Below are positions 41,210 to 49,867 of a stretch of DNA of 64,000 nt, one piece after another. A program made the translations under genes and the position numbers. The notes beneath the pieces were generated by a model. The model was not told where the DNA came from, did no database searches, and saw only the letters and a list, made by a program, of their open reading frames with translations. Every line of letters starts with the position of its first letter. Position 1 is the stretch's first letter. Source of the stretch: Petropleomorpha daqingensis (GTDB lineage Bacteria > Actinomycetota > Actinomycetes > Mycobacteriales > Geodermatophilaceae); assembly GCF_013408985.1 (NCBI RefSeq), contig NZ_JACBZT010000001.1, positions 1,488,001-1,552,000 of the forward strand, in the 5' to 3' direction.

Positions 41210-41851
41210 GTGCCGACGGCTGCTGCCGCCGACCCGGGCGGGCTCACGGGAACAGTGCTGGACGCGATGGAGGCCCTCGGCGCCGTCGGCGTCGGGCTGG
41301 CGATCCTGGTCGAGACGGTGGTGCCGCCCATCCCCAGCGAGGTGGTGCTCCCGCTGTCGGGCTACCTCGCGCAGACCGGCCGGATGTCGCTGGTCGCGGC
41401 GTTCCTCGCCGCCACCGCCGGCTCCCTGCTCGGCGCGGCGCTGCTCTACCAGCTCGGCGCCTGGCTCGGGCCGTCCCGCAGCCGGCGGATGCTCGCCCGG
41501 CTGCCGCTGGTGGACGCCGCCGACGTCGACCGCACGTTCGCCTGGTTCGAGCGGCACGGCCGCTCGGCGGTGCTGCTCGGCCGGCTGGTCCCCGTCGTGC
41601 GCAGCTTCGTCTCGGTGCCGGCCGGCGTGGTCCGCATGCGCATGCCCCAGTTCCTGGCGTACACGCTGATCGGGAGCGCGGTGTGGAACGGCGCCCTGAT
41701 CGGCGCGGGCGCGGCGCTGGGGACGCAGCACGAGCTGGTGGAGCGGTGGGTCGGCGTCCTCGACGTGGTCCTGGTGGTGGGCGTCGTCCTGGTGGTCGGG
41801 CTGGGGGTCGGTAGGCGGCTGCGGCGGCGTTCCAGCAGGCTGGAGGGGTGA
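41210..41851 (+). CDS. DedA-family membrane protein
   Basis: A 213-residue DedA/SNARE-associated family protein. The N-terminal re-entrant part (GVGLAILVETVVPPIPSEVVLPLSGYLAQTGRM) with the PPIPSE motif is diagnostic. FERHGRSAVLLGRLVPVVRSFVSVPAGVVRMRMPQFLAYTLIGSAVWNGALIGAG follows, with the conserved arginines. DedA proteins act as membrane lipid (undecaprenyl phosphate/phospholipid) flippases or in membrane homeostasis. The start is uncertain: GTG 41210 or GTG 41255, which has a better ACGGGA site. The stop overlaps the HAD gene by 4 bases (GTGA), so a three-gene operon runs to 43130. Confidence 0.9.
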   Translation: MPTAAAADPGGLTGTVLDAMEALGAVGVGLAILVETVVPPIPSEVVLPLSGYLAQTGRMSLVAAFLAATAGSLLGAALLYQLGAWLGPSRSRRMLARLPLVDAADVDRTFAWFERHGRSAVLLGRLVPVVRSFVSVPAGVVRMRMPQFLAYTLIGSAVWNGALIGAGAALGTQHELVERWVGVLDVVLVVGVVLVVGLGVGRRLRRRSSRLEG

Positions 41852-42525
41852 CCGCCGCCCGGCTCCGGCCTTCCGTCGTCGCCTTCGACGTCAACGAGAC
41901 GCTGCTCGACCTCGCGCCGGTGCGCGCCGCGCTGATCGAGGCCGGCGAGCCCGATCACCTGCTGCCCGCCGTCTTCACCCGGACCCTGCTGACCGGGTTC
42001 GCCGCCGCGACCGTCGGCGGCTGGTGCCGGTTCCGCGACGCGTTCGACACCGCCCTCGCCCAGACCACCGACCTGTCGCCGGTCGACCGGGCCCGGGTGG
42101 CCGACGCGTTCGGCGAGCTGGCCCCGCACCCGGACGTCGAGCCGGCGCTGCGGGCGCTGACCGAGGCCGGCGTGCGGGTGGTGACCCTCTCGCACGGCTC
42201 GCCAGGCGTGGCCGAGGCGGCGCTGGAGCGCGGGGGAATCGCGCCCCTCGTCGAGCGGACGCTGTCGAGCGAGGCCATCCGCGCCTGGAAGCCGAACCGC
42301 GAGGTCTACCTGTGGGCGGCCGGCGTCTGCGACGTGCCGCCGGACCGCTGCGCGCTGGTCGCCGCGCACGGCTGGGACGTGCAGGGTGCGCAGCGGGCCG
42401 GGCTCACCGGCGCCTGGTTCTCCCGCAGCGAGCGGGTCTACCCCGAGGTGTTCGACCCGCCGCACGTCACCGCCGCCGACCTGGCCGGGGCGGTGGGCGC
42501 GCTGCTGGCGCTGCCGGACGCGTGA
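41848..42525 (+). CDS. Haloacid dehalogenase type II-like hydrolase
   Basis: A 225-residue HAD-superfamily protein. The nucleophile Asp14 lies in VAFDVNETLLDL, the conserved Ser in VVTLSHGSPGVAE, the Lys in RAWKPNREVYL and the acidic end motif in VAAHGWDVQGAQRAGL. The DVNETL form is typical of L-2-haloacid dehalogenases (type II), which replace halogen by hydroxyl through an aspartyl ester. Many actinobacterial relatives act on unknown phosphates or haloacids. GTG 41848 overlaps the DedA stop, and its own stop overlaps the alpha/beta hydrolase by 4 bases. Confidence 0.83.
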   Translation: MTAARLRPSVVAFDVNETLLDLAPVRAALIEAGEPDHLLPAVFTRTLLTGFAAATVGGWCRFRDAFDTALAQTTDLSPVDRARVADAFGELAPHPDVEPALRALTEAGVRVVTLSHGSPGVAEAALERGGIAPLVERTLSSEAIRAWKPNREVYLWAAGVCDVPPDRCALVAAHGWDVQGAQRAGLTGAWFSRSERVYPEVFDPPHVTAADLAGAVGALLALPDA

Positions 42526-43130
42526 ACGTCGAGACCCCGCTGGGCCCGGCGCGGGTGCTGCTCCGCGATCCGGCCGGTCCGCCGCGGGGGACGCTCGTGC
42601 TCGGGCACGGCGCGGGCGGCGGCATCGCCGCACCCGACCTGGACGCCGTGTCCGAGGCCGCCTGCGGCGCGGGCTGGCGGGTTGCCGGGGTCGAGCAGCC
42701 GTGGCGGGTGGCGGGCAAGCGGATCGCGCCCGCTCCGCCGCGACTCGATCTCGCCTGGACGGCGGTGCTGGACCACCTGCGGTCCCTCGATGCGCTCGCC
42801 GGCCCGCTGGTGCTCGGCGGTCGCAGCGCGGGGGCGCGGGTGGCCTGCCGGACGGCGACGGCCCAGGGGGCGGCGGGTGTGCTCGCGCTGGCGTTCCCGC
42901 TGCACCCGCCGGGACGGCCGGAGAAGTCCCGCGCCGGCGAGCTCGCGCTGGTCGAGGTCCCGCTGCTGGTGGTGCAGGGCGAGACCGACGCGTTCGGCGG
43001 ACCGGCCGAGGTCGCCGCGGCCGCCCCGCACGCGCAGGTGGCCGGTGTCGGGGGGGACCACGCGCTGAAGAAGGACACCGCCGCCGTGGCGGCCGCCGTC
43101 GTCCCCTGGCTGCGCGCTCTACCGCGATAG
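42522..43130 (+). CDS. Alpha/beta hydrolase (dienelactone hydrolase-like)
   Basis: A 202-residue alpha/beta-hydrolase of the KANL3/Tex30-like group: RGTLVLGHGAGGGIAAPDLDAVSEAA, the nucleophile elbow GGRSAGARVAC, the acidic residue in GETDAFGGPAEVAA, and the catalytic histidine in GVGGDHALKK. GTG 42522 overlaps the HAD stop. The last five codons (Arg-Ala-Leu-Pro-Arg) and the TAG stop lie inside a palindromic repeat, which also ends the convergent TetR gene. The substrate is unknown. Confidence 0.85.
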   Translation: MNVETPLGPARVLLRDPAGPPRGTLVLGHGAGGGIAAPDLDAVSEAACGAGWRVAGVEQPWRVAGKRIAPAPPRLDLAWTAVLDHLRSLDALAGPLVLGGRSAGARVACRTATAQGAAGVLALAFPLHPPGRPEKSRAGELALVEVPLLVVQGETDAFGGPAEVAAAAPHAQVAGVGGDHALKKDTAAVAAAVVPWLRALPR

Positions 43131-43135
43131 AGCGC
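43114..43135. repeat. Palindromic repeat family A, copy 1 (convergent gene ends)
   Basis: A 22-base inverted repeat with arms GCGCTCTA/TAGAGCGC around CCGCGA. It carries the stop of the alpha/beta hydrolase on one strand and the stop of the TetR gene on the other. It matches the family core GCTYTAYCGCGAYARAGC found at 44650-44695 and 58721-58742. It probably also acts as a bidirectional terminator. Confidence 0.7.
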
Positions 43136-43682
43136 GGAGTTCGGCGAGGGAGTCGCGGAGGACGACGGCGAGGTCGGGGCCGGCCTCACCCGCCGCCCAG
43201 CGCTCGAAGGCGACCCGGAAGACGGCGACACCGGTCTCCGCGGTGAGGCCGGCGGCGGGCTCGGCCACCCCGCGGTGGCGCAACGCCTCTCTCAGCGCGG
43301 CGGAGAGGCGGGCCAGCTTGATGAGCTCGCGCTCCTGCAGCGCCGGGTGGGCGGCGACGACCTCCTGCCGCCGGCGCGGGAACTCCGGCGGCATCTCGGC
43401 GAACTGCCCGGCGGCCGCGTCGAGCGCCGCAGCCAGCAGGTCGAGCGGGCTCTCGGACGGCGGGGCTGCCTCGACCGCGGCCACCATGTGCTCCTGCAAC
43501 GCCTGACCGCCGTCGAAGAGCACCTCGCGCTTGTCGGCGAAGTGCCGGAAGAACGTCCGCTCGGTGACCCCCGCGCGCTCGGCGATCTGCGCCACCGTCG
43601 TCTGCTCGTAGCCGCGCTCGCGGTAGAGCTCCATCGCCGCCTGCGCGAGCCGGCCACGCGCGTCGGGCTCCCAGCGGCTCAT
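43119..43682 (-). CDS. TetR-family transcriptional regulator
   Basis: A 187-residue TetR repressor. Helix-turn-helix: TTVAQIAERAGVTERTFFRHFADKREVLFDGG (residues about 28-59); the rest is a helical ligand domain. It is divergent from an NAD-dependent epimerase gene, and two matching palindromes lie between them, so it almost certainly represses itself and that gene. The C-terminus Arg-Ala-Leu-Ser-Arg-stop is encoded by the palindromic repeat at 43114. The 3' end overlaps the convergent hydrolase gene by 12 bases. Confidence 0.9.
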   Translation of the reverse strand: MSRWEPDARGRLAQAAMELYRERGYEQTTVAQIAERAGVTERTFFRHFADKREVLFDGGQALQEHMVAAVEAAPPSESPLDLLAAALDAAAGQFAEMPPEFPRRRQEVVAAHPALQERELIKLARLSAALREALRHRGVAEPAAGLTAETGVAVFRVAFERWAAGEAGPDLAVVLRDSLAELRALSR

Positions 43683-43700
43683 GCCGCCGATCGTAGGTGA

Positions 43701-43747
43701 TGACAGGGACTGACATGTCGGACTAGGCTCATGTCAGTCACTGACAT
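43701..43747. promoter_or_regulatory. Two TetR operators between TetR and epimerase genes
   Basis: ATGTCAGT-C-ACTGACAT (43731-43747) is a perfect palindrome overlapping the epimerase leader. TGACAGGGACTGACA (43701-43715) matches the same 15-base core at 13 of 15 positions, 31 bases away, about three helical turns. Cooperative binding by TetR dimers is likely. Confidence 0.65.
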
Positions 43748-43760
43748 CAAGGAGATCACC

Positions 43761-44645
43761 ATGCGCGTGTTCGTCACCGGCGCCTCCGGCTGGATCGGCT
43801 CGGCCGTCGTCCCAGAACTGCTCGGCGCGGGGCACACCGTCGTCGGGCTCGCCCGCTCCGACGCCTCCGCCGGGAAGCTCGAGGCGGCCGGCGCCGAGGT
43901 GCTGCGCGGCACGCTCGACGACCTCGACGTCCTGCGGAGGGGCGCCGAGGCCGCGGACGGCGTCGTCCACCTGGCCTTCATCCACGACTTCTCCGACTAC
44001 CAGCGCTCCGTGGGGACCGACCTGCGGGCGGTCGAGACGCTCGGCGCCGCCCTGGAGGGCTCGGGCCGGCCGTTCGTGAACACCGCCGGGCTGGCCGGGA
44101 TGTCGTTCGGGCGGCCGGCGACCGAGCGGGACACCATCGTCGCCGACTCCCCGCGGGCGGCCTCCGAACGCACCGCGCTCGCCGTCGCCGAGCGCGGCGT
44201 GCGCTCCTCGGTGGTGCGGCTGGCCCCGTCGGTGCACGGCGAGGGCGACTCCGGCTTCATTGCCGCTCTCGCCGGTATCGCGCGGACGAAGGGTGTCTCG
44301 GGCTACATCGGGGACGGCGCCAACCGCTGGCCGGCCGTGCACCGGCTCGACGCCGCCCGGCTCTTCCGGCTGGCGCTGGAGCAGGCGCCGGCCGGGTCGG
44401 TGCTGCACGGCGCCGGCGACGAGGGCATCCCGATCCGCGAGATCGCCGAGGTGATCGGCCGCAAGCTCGATCTGCCCGTGGTGTCGATCCCGGCGGAGCA
44501 GGCGGCCGAGCACTTCGGCTGGCTGGGCGCGTTCCTCGCCGCCGACATCCCGGCGTCGAGCGCGCTCACGCAGGAGCTGCTCGGCTGGCAGCCGAGCGGC
44601 CCCGGCCTCCTCGCCGACCTCGAGTCCGGCTACTACACCCGCTGA
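43761..44645 (+). CDS. NAD-dependent epimerase/dehydratase-like (extended SDR) protein
   Basis: A 294-residue extended short-chain dehydrogenase. The NAD(P) loop VFVTGASGWIGSAVV is at the N-terminus, and GVVHLAFIHDF, NTAGLAGM and the later PAVHRLDAARLFRLALE are typical of the atypical SDR5-like subgroup. The usual YxxxK is not clear: the expected region reads AASERTALAVAERG. The activity may therefore be that of an atypical SDR. ATG 43761 follows AAGGAG; an upstream ATG at 43731 lies inside the operator. It is controlled by the divergent TetR regulator by inference. A large palindrome follows the stop. Confidence 0.85.
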   Translation: MRVFVTGASGWIGSAVVPELLGAGHTVVGLARSDASAGKLEAAGAEVLRGTLDDLDVLRRGAEAADGVVHLAFIHDFSDYQRSVGTDLRAVETLGAALEGSGRPFVNTAGLAGMSFGRPATERDTIVADSPRAASERTALAVAERGVRSSVVRLAPSVHGEGDSGFIAALAGIARTKGVSGYIGDGANRWPAVHRLDAARLFRLALEQAPAGSVLHGAGDEGIPIREIAEVIGRKLDLPVVSIPAEQAAEHFGWLGAFLAADIPASSALTQELLGWQPSGPGLLADLESGYYTR

Positions 44646-44649
44646 TCCC

Positions 44650-44695
44650 GCGCTTTATCGCGATAAAGCACGCGTGCTTTATCGCGATAAAGCGC
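44650..44695. repeat. 46-base perfect palindrome: two tandem family A repeats
   Basis: The whole 46-base stretch equals its own reverse complement. It consists of two copies of the 18-base palindrome GCTTTATCGCGATAAAGC (44652-44669 and 44676-44693) joined by ACGCGT. It lies between the convergent epimerase and CoxG genes, 5 bases after one stop and 7 before the other, and can form either one cruciform or two hairpins. Likely terminator, possibly a protein-binding or mobile element. Confidence 0.75.
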
Positions 44696-44702
44696 AGAGA
44701 GC

Positions 44703-45596
44703 TCAGTCGCGGCGGCGGCGGGCGACCAGGAAGATCAGCAGCAGGAGCAGGCCGAGGCCGGCGGCGGGCTTGGCGTAGCGGGCCACCGCCGCACCTCCGG
44801 CGACCTCGAGCAGGTCGATCGGCTCGGGCTCGGACACCGGCCGCGGCCGGCTCGGGACGGCGGTCGGCGCGGTCGCCGGGGCGGCCGGCGTGCTCGGGGC
44901 GGCCGCAGCCGGGGTCGCCGGAGCCGCCTTCTTGGCCGGCGCGGCCTTCTCCGGGGTCTCGCTCTTCGCCGGCACGGTGCTGTTCGCGGTCACCCGGTCG
45001 GTGGTCGAGGCGGCGGCCTTCTTCGTCGCCGCGGCGGCCTTCTTGGCCGGGCCCTCCGGCGCGGCCTGCTCGGCCGCGGCGGCGACCTCCTCCACCGCGC
45101 CGCCGGCCGTCGCCGCCGCCTTCGCGGGGGCCGACGGTTCGGGCGCCGACTCCCCGGCGCCGAGCTGCGCGGCGAGCTTGTCGGCGAACTGGCCGAGCAG
45201 CTTGTTGCCGACGTCGGTCATCACGCCGCGGCCGAACTGGGCCGGCCGCCCGGTGATGTTCAGGTCGGTGAGGACGTCGACCCGCGTGGCGTCGCCCTCC
45301 GGCTTGAGCTGGGCGGTGACGACGGCGGCCGCCGTGCCGTTGCCGCGCTGGTCCTTGCCGCGGGCGTCGATGACCGCCTTGTGCGCCGCCTCGTCCTTCT
45401 CCACGAACGACGCCTTGCCCTGGTAGGTCAGGTTGATCGGGCCGAGCTTGACCTTCACCCGGCCGGTGAAGTCGTCGCCGGTGACCGAGTCGAGAGCCGC
45501 GCCGGGCATGCAGGGGGCGATGCGCTCGATGTCGAGCAGCACCCGCCACGCCTCGTCGATCGGCACGGGCACGGTGAACGAGTTCTCGAGCTGCAC
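44703..45596 (-). CDS. coxG: CoxG-type (SRPBCC) protein of the CODH-like locus
   Basis: A 297-residue protein. Residues 1-145 are the START-like CoxG domain (ENSFTVPVPIDEAWRVLLDIERIAPCMPGAALDSVTGDDFTGRVKVKLGPINLTYQG). A long Ala/Lys/Pro-rich linker (about 150-255, with repeated AAPAKK/AATKKAA segments) and one C-terminal membrane segment (LGLLLLLIFLVARRRR) follow. CoxG in Oligotropha-type systems recruits CO dehydrogenase to the membrane, and the C-terminal anchor fits that. It follows coxM by 112 bases with a hairpin between, so expression may differ from coxSLM. Confidence 0.88.
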   Translation of the reverse strand: MQLENSFTVPVPIDEAWRVLLDIERIAPCMPGAALDSVTGDDFTGRVKVKLGPINLTYQGKASFVEKDEAAHKAVIDARGKDQRGNGTAAAVVTAQLKPEGDATRVDVLTDLNITGRPAQFGRGVMTDVGNKLLGQFADKLAAQLGAGESAPEPSAPAKAAATAGGAVEEVAAAAEQAAPEGPAKKAAAATKKAAASTTDRVTANSTVPAKSETPEKAAPAKKAAPATPAAAAPSTPAAPATAPTAVPSRPRPVSEPEPIDLLEVAGGAAVARYAKPAAGLGLLLLLIFLVARRRRD

Positions 45597-45622
45597 GCGA
45601 ACCTCCTGCGACAGAGTTGCGG

Positions 45623-45659
45623 CTCGGCCGGTCCGCCCGGGTAGGGCGGGCCGGCCGAG
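45623..45659 (-). promoter_or_regulatory. Hairpin between coxM and coxG
   Basis: CTCGGCCGGTCCGCCC and its near-complement GGGCGGGCCGGCCGAG form a 16-base stem with one G-T mismatch and a short loop. It sits between coxM and coxG and could be a partial terminator or mRNA-processing hairpin that lowers coxG expression. Confidence 0.5.
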
Positions 45660-45708
45660 ACGGAACGGTACGGACCGGTGCGATACGACCGGGGCGGCTA
45701 GCCGGACG

Positions 45709-46566
45709 TTACAACCCGGCGGCCGCGCTGACCGCCCGGCGAGTCAGCACCCGCGCGAGGTGCTCCCGGTAGTCGGCCTGGCCGTTGAGATCGCTGACCG
45801 GTTCGGTGCCCTCCGCCGCGTGGTCCGCGGCGGACGCGATCGCCTCCGCGCTGGCGTCGGCGCCGGCCAGTGCCTGCTCGGCGGCCGTCGCCCGCAGCGG
45901 GGTCGGGCCCATGTTGGTCAGCCCGATCCGCGCCTCGGCGATGTGCCCGTTCTCCCGGCGCACCGCAGCGGCGACCGCGACGATCGACCAGGCCTGCGCG
46001 ACCCGGTTGAACTTCTCGTAGTGCATGCCCCACTCGCCCGAGAGCTTCGGGATGCGCACCTCGACCAGCAGCTCGCCGTCCTCGAGGGCGGTGGTGAGGT
46101 AGTCGACGAAGAAGTCCCGCGCCGGCACCGTGCGCCGCCCGTTCGGGCCGGCGACCACGAACTCCGCGTCCAGCGCCAGCGCGACCGCCGGCAGGTCACC
46201 GGCCGGGTCGGCGTGGGCCAGCGCCCCGCCGAACGTGCCCCGGTGGCGCACCTGCCGGTCGGCCACCGTCTCGGTCGCCTCGGCGATCAGCGGCGCGTGC
46301 TGCTTGACCAGCGGGTCCTCGAGGACGGCGGCGTGCGTCGTCATCGCGCCGATCACGATCGCGTCGCCGTCGTCCCGGACGCCGCGCAGCTCCTGCACCC
46401 GCCCGAGGTCGACCACCGTCGACGGAGCGGCCAGGCGCAGCCGCATGACCGGGATCAGGGACTGCCCGCCGGCGAGGATCTTGACGTCCTCCCCGCCGGC
46501 GGCGATCGCCTGCAGCGCCTCGTCCACCGACGACGGGCGCGCGTAGTCGAATGCTGCAGGAATCAT
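45709..46566 (-). CDS. coxM: FAD-binding medium subunit of a CODH-like (form II) molybdenum hydroxylase
   Basis: A 285-residue medium subunit. FAD-binding signatures ILAGGQSLIPVMRLRLAAP (residues about 32-50) and RHRGTFGGALAHADPAGDLPAVALAL (about 107-132) are clear, followed by the C-terminal subdomain (GLTNMGPTPLRATAAEQALAGA). It passes electrons from the FeS clusters to the acceptor. ATG 46566 overlaps the coxL stop by 4 bases. The gene order S-L-M is that of form II (CODH-like, substrate unproven) enzymes, not of form I. Confidence 0.92.
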   Translation of the reverse strand: MIPAAFDYARPSSVDEALQAIAAGGEDVKILAGGQSLIPVMRLRLAAPSTVVDLGRVQELRGVRDDGDAIVIGAMTTHAAVLEDPLVKQHAPLIAEATETVADRQVRHRGTFGGALAHADPAGDLPAVALALDAEFVVAGPNGRRTVPARDFFVDYLTTALEDGELLVEVRIPKLSGEWGMHYEKFNRVAQAWSIVAVAAAVRRENGHIAEARIGLTNMGPTPLRATAAEQALAGADASAEAIASAADHAAEGTEPVSDLNGQADYREHLARVLTRRAVSAAAGL

Positions 46567-49058
46567 CGGTCGCCTCCCAGCGACGACTCCGGCGTCGAGA
46601 CGCCGGCGGTGGTCTCGGTCTGCGCGCCGCCGTAGGCGTTGGTGCCGGCGGTGGCGCGGCCGCCGCCGTCCCCGCCCTCGTGGATCGCCCGCCACACGCG
46701 TTCGGGGGTGAGCGGCATCAGGATGTCGGAGACCCCCAGGTGCCGGACGGCGTCCAGGGCGGCGTTGACGACGGCGGGTGTGCTGGCGATGCAGCCCGCC
46801 TCACCCACGCCCTTGGCCCCGATCGGGTTGCCGGGTGCCTCGTGCACGGTGTTGCCCGTGTCGAAGTGCGGCAGGTCGGCGGCCGAGGGCACCAGGTAGT
46901 CGACGAAGGTGCCGGTGGTGAGGTTGCCGTCGGCGTCGTACACGGCCTCCTCGTAGAGGGCCTGCGCGATGCCCTGGGCGAGCCCGCCGTGCACCTGGCC
47001 CTCGACGATCAGCGGGTTGACGATCTTCCCGACGTCGTCGACGCAGGCGTACTTGCGGATCTTCACCAGCCCGGTCTCGGTGTCGACCTCCATGGCGCAG
47101 ATGTGCGTGCCGTGGGGGAAGGAGAAGTTGACCGGGTCGAAGGTCGCGTCGGCGTCGATCGACGGCTCCACGCCCTCCGGGAAGTTGTGCGCCGCGAAGG
47201 TGGCCAGCGCGATCTCCTGGATCGACAGCGCCGTCCCCGGGGTGCCGCGGACGGCGAACTTCCCGTCGCTGAACTCGAGGTCGTCCTCGTTGGCCTCGAG
47301 GAGGTGGGCGGCGACCTTGCGGGCCTTGGCGACCACCTTCTGCGCCGCGTTCACCACCGCGGCGCCGCCGACCACCAGCGACCGGGACCCGTAGGTGTCC
47401 AGGCCGCGGGGGGAGACCGACGTGTCGCCGTGCAGCACCTCGATGTCCTCGAACGGGACGCCGAGCTCGTCGGCGACCAGCTGGCTCCAGGCCGTCTCGT
47501 GCCCCTGCCCGTGGGCGCTGGAGCCGGTGACGACCTCGACCTTGCCGGTGGGCAGCATCCGGATCGACGCCTGCTCCCAGCCGCCGGCGCCGTAGGACAG
47601 CGAGCCGAGCACCCGGGACGGCGCCAGGCCGCACATCTCGGTGAAGGTGGAGAAGCCGATGCCGAGCTGGACCGGGTCGTTCGACTCACGGCGACGGCGC
47701 TGCTCCTCGCGGAGCTCGTCGTACCCGATGAGCTCGAGCGCCTCCCGCGTGGCCTGCTCGTAGTCGCCGCTGTCGTACTCGAGGCCCGCGATCGTGGTGA
47801 ACGGGAACTCCTCGGCCTTGATCCAGTTCTTGCGCCGCAGCTCCAGCGGGTCCATGCCGAGCTCGAGGGCGAGCTCGTCCATGATCCGCTCGATCGCGAA
47901 GGTCGCCTCGGGACGGCCGGCGCCGCGGTAGGCGTCGGTCGGCGTCTTGTTGGTGAAGACGCCCTGGCAGTCGAACCGGTAGGACGGGAACTTGTAGATC
48001 GCCGGGTACATGAACGCGCCGAGGATCGGCACGCCCGGGCTGACCAGCCGCAGGTAGGCGCCCATGTCCGAGAGGATGTGGACCTTCAGGCCCTTGACGT
48101 TGCCCTCGCGGTCGGAGGCGATGTCGATGTACTGGATCTGGTCGCGGCCGTGGTGGGCGCTCATCAGCGACTCGCTGCGGGTCTCGGTCCACTTGACCGG
48201 CTTGCCGAGCCGCTTGGCCACCAGGAGCGTGATGATCTCTTCCGGGGTGATCTGCAGCTTGCCGCCGAACCCGCCGCCCACGTCGGGGGCGATGACCCGG
48301 ATCTTGTGCTCGGGGGTGCCGGTGACCATCGCCAGCATCAGCCGCAGGATGTGCGGGATCTGGGTCGAGGACCACATCGTGTAGTTGTCGCCCTGGGGCT
48401 GGACGACGGTGGCCCGCGGCTCCATGAACGCCGGGATCAGCCGCTGCTGCACGAACCGCCGGCTGACCACGACCTCGGCGTCGGCGAAGGCCTGGTCGGT
48501 GTCCTGGCCGGTGCCGGCCGCGCCGGACTCGAAGACGAACCGGAAGCTCTCGTTCGAGCTCAGGTGGTCGTGGCAGAGGTCGGCGCCCTGCTCGGCGAGC
48601 GCCTTCTCCATGTCCAGGACGACGGGCAGCCGGTCGTAGTCGACGTCGACGAGCTCGACGGCGTCCTGGGCGGCGGCCTTGCTGCGGGCGACGATGACGG
48701 CGACCGCCTCGCCGACGTGGTTGACCTCCTCGACGGCGAGCGACGGGTGGCCGGGGTTGACCATGTCCGGCGTCACCGGCCAGGCGCAGGGGATCGAGCC
48801 CTGCTCCTCGGCGAAGTCGCGACCGCTGAAGACGGCGATGACCCCGGGCGCCGAGCGGGCGGCCTCGAGGTCGACGTTGCCGATCTTGGCGTGGGCGACG
48901 GGGCTGCGCACGATCGCCAGGTGCAGCATCCCCGGCAGCACCAGGTTGTCGGTCCACTGCGTCCGGCCGGTGATCAGCCGGGCGTCCTCCTTGCGCCGGC
49001 GGGCCTTGCCGACCTCGCGGGCCGGGGTCTCGACCGGGCGTTCCTCGGTGACGGTCAT
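46563..49058 (-). CDS. coxL: Molybdopterin-binding large subunit, form II CODH-like
   Basis: An 831-residue xanthine dehydrogenase-family large subunit. The active-site loop [10 protein letters not shown] is at about residues 373-382; true aerobic CO dehydrogenase (form I) has AYRCSFR with the Cys that binds the Cu-S-Mo site. Molybdopterin contacts [22 protein letters not shown] and [10 protein letters not shown], and the catalytic Glu in this last motif, are present. It should hydroxylate a carbon next to a heteroatom or an aldehyde; CO oxidation is unlikely. It is coupled to coxS upstream and coxM downstream by 4-base overlaps. Confidence 0.93.
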   Translation of the reverse strand: MTVTEERPVETPAREVGKARRRKEDARLITGRTQWTDNLVLPGMLHLAIVRSPVAHAKIGNVDLEAARSAPGVIAVFSGRDFAEEQGSIPCAWPVTPDMVNPGHPSLAVEEVNHVGEAVAVIVARSKAAAQDAVELVDVDYDRLPVVLDMEKALAEQGADLCHDHLSSNESFRFVFESGAAGTGQDTDQAFADAEVVVSRRFVQQRLIPAFMEPRATVVQPQGDNYTMWSSTQIPHILRLMLAMVTGTPEHKIRVIAPDVGGGFGGKLQITPEEIITLLVAKRLGKPVKWTETRSESLMSAHHGRDQIQYIDIASDREGNVKGLKVHILSDMGAYLRLVSPGVPILGAFMYPAIYKFPSYRFDCQGVFTNKTPTDAYRGAGRPEATFAIERIMDELALELGMDPLELRRKNWIKAEEFPFTTIAGLEYDSGDYEQATREALELIGYDELREEQRRRRESNDPVQLGIGFSTFTEMCGLAPSRVLGSLSYGAGGWEQASIRMLPTGKVEVVTGSSAHGQGHETAWSQLVADELGVPFEDIEVLHGDTSVSPRGLDTYGSRSLVVGGAAVVNAAQKVVAKARKVAAHLLEANEDDLEFSDGKFAVRGTPGTALSIQEIALATFAAHNFPEGVEPSIDADATFDPVNFSFPHGTHICAMEVDTETGLVKIRKYACVDDVGKIVNPLIVEGQVHGGLAQGIAQALYEEAVYDADGNLTTGTFVDYLVPSAADLPHFDTGNTVHEAPGNPIGAKGVGEAGCIASTPAVVNAALDAVRHLGVSDILMPLTPERVWRAIHEGGDGGGRATAGTNAYGGAQTETTAGVSTPESSLGGDR

Positions 49059-49558
49059 GCCTGCGCTCCCGCGGGCTCGGCGGCCTCGGTGGCGCCGCTC
49101 ATCTCGCGTCCGGCCTGCTGCACGGCGCGGACGATGTTCTGGTAGCCGGTGCAGCGGCAGAGGTTGCCCTCGATGCCCTCGCGGACCTCGTCCTCGCTGG
49201 GGTTCGGGTTGTCCTTGAGCAGGTCGATCGAGGCCATGATCATCCCGGGCGTGCAGAAGCCGCACTGGAGACCGTGCAGCTCGTGGAAGGCCTTCTGCAC
49301 CGGGTGCAGGGAACCGTTCTCCGCGATCCCCTCGATGGTCGTGATCTCGCTGCCGTCGGCCTGCACGGCGAGGACCGTGCAGCTCTTCACCGCCTCGCCG
49401 TCCAGGTGGACGGTGCAGGCGCCGCAGTTGCTCGTGTCGCAGCCGACGACGGTGCCGACCTTGCCGAGCTGCTCTCTCAGGTAGTGGACCAGGAGGGTCC
49501 GCGGTTCGACGTCGTCGGTGTAGTTCGCGCCGTCGACCCGCACGGAAATCTGAGTCAC
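49055..49558 (-). CDS. coxS: [2Fe-2S] small subunit of the CODH-like molybdenum hydroxylase
   Basis: A 167-residue iron-sulfur subunit with both clusters. The plant-type ferredoxin cluster is [21 protein letters not shown], and the proximal cluster has CGFCTPGM and [16 protein letters not shown] 49558 follows GGAGGATTC, an excellent ribosome binding site, and the upstream in-frame extension lacks family similarity. It is the first gene of the coxS-L-M operon, so the promoter lies in the 309-base gap upstream. The C-terminal tail ([13 protein letters not shown]) is short and disordered. Confidence 0.93.
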   Translation of the reverse strand: MTQISVRVDGANYTDDVEPRTLLVHYLREQLGKVGTVVGCDTSNCGACTVHLDGEAVKSCTVLAVQADGSEITTIEGIAENGSLHPVQKAFHELHGLQCGFCTPGMIMASIDLLKDNPNPSEDEVREGIEGNLCRCTGYQNIVRAVQQAGREMSGATEAAEPAGAQA

Positions 49559-49867
49559 GAATCCTCCGCTTCGATCGCAGGTTCGTGTGGCCGCCGTCAC
49601 GCCGCGGCCACGCGAGCGGAGTCTTACGCGCCGTCCCTGACTTAGGCCACGCTTACCTGAGCGGGCCTGCGGAGCCGCTCCGCGCCAGCGGAGGTTTGGG
49701 GCGTCAGGTTCCGCAGATGCGGAGGCGAGCAGCGGACGACGCTCCGGATCGCGGCGAGCTGCAACGTTGCAGGGTCGTTGCAGGGCAGCGGTAGCCGCGC
49801 GACCGGATGGACAGCTGAACCACGGCGCGGCTGCCCTCCGGTCACGCGGCTGACCATCCCCTCCGGC
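49559..49867. promoter_or_regulatory. cox operon upstream region (309 bases without a gene)
   Basis: No convincing gene is seen. It contains a perfect 14-base palindrome CTGCAACGTTGCAG (49759-49772) followed by a direct repeat of CGTTGCAGG (49765-49773 and 49776-49784), candidate operators for the cox genes about 200 bases upstream of coxS. The right end should contain the terminator of the convergent-side secreted protein gene (all on the minus strand), but no strong stem is evident. Confidence 0.4.

Noticed and set aside
46551-49145. An 864-codon open frame antisense to coxL
   Set aside because: The coxL frame has complete molybdopterin motifs. The antisense frame is low-complexity (Val/Gly/Arg/Asp) with no recognisable domain.
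46563-49558. Genuine aerobic CO dehydrogenase (form I)
   Set aside because: coxL has AYRGAGR instead of AYRCSFR, and the order is S-L-M, so form II is the correct class.
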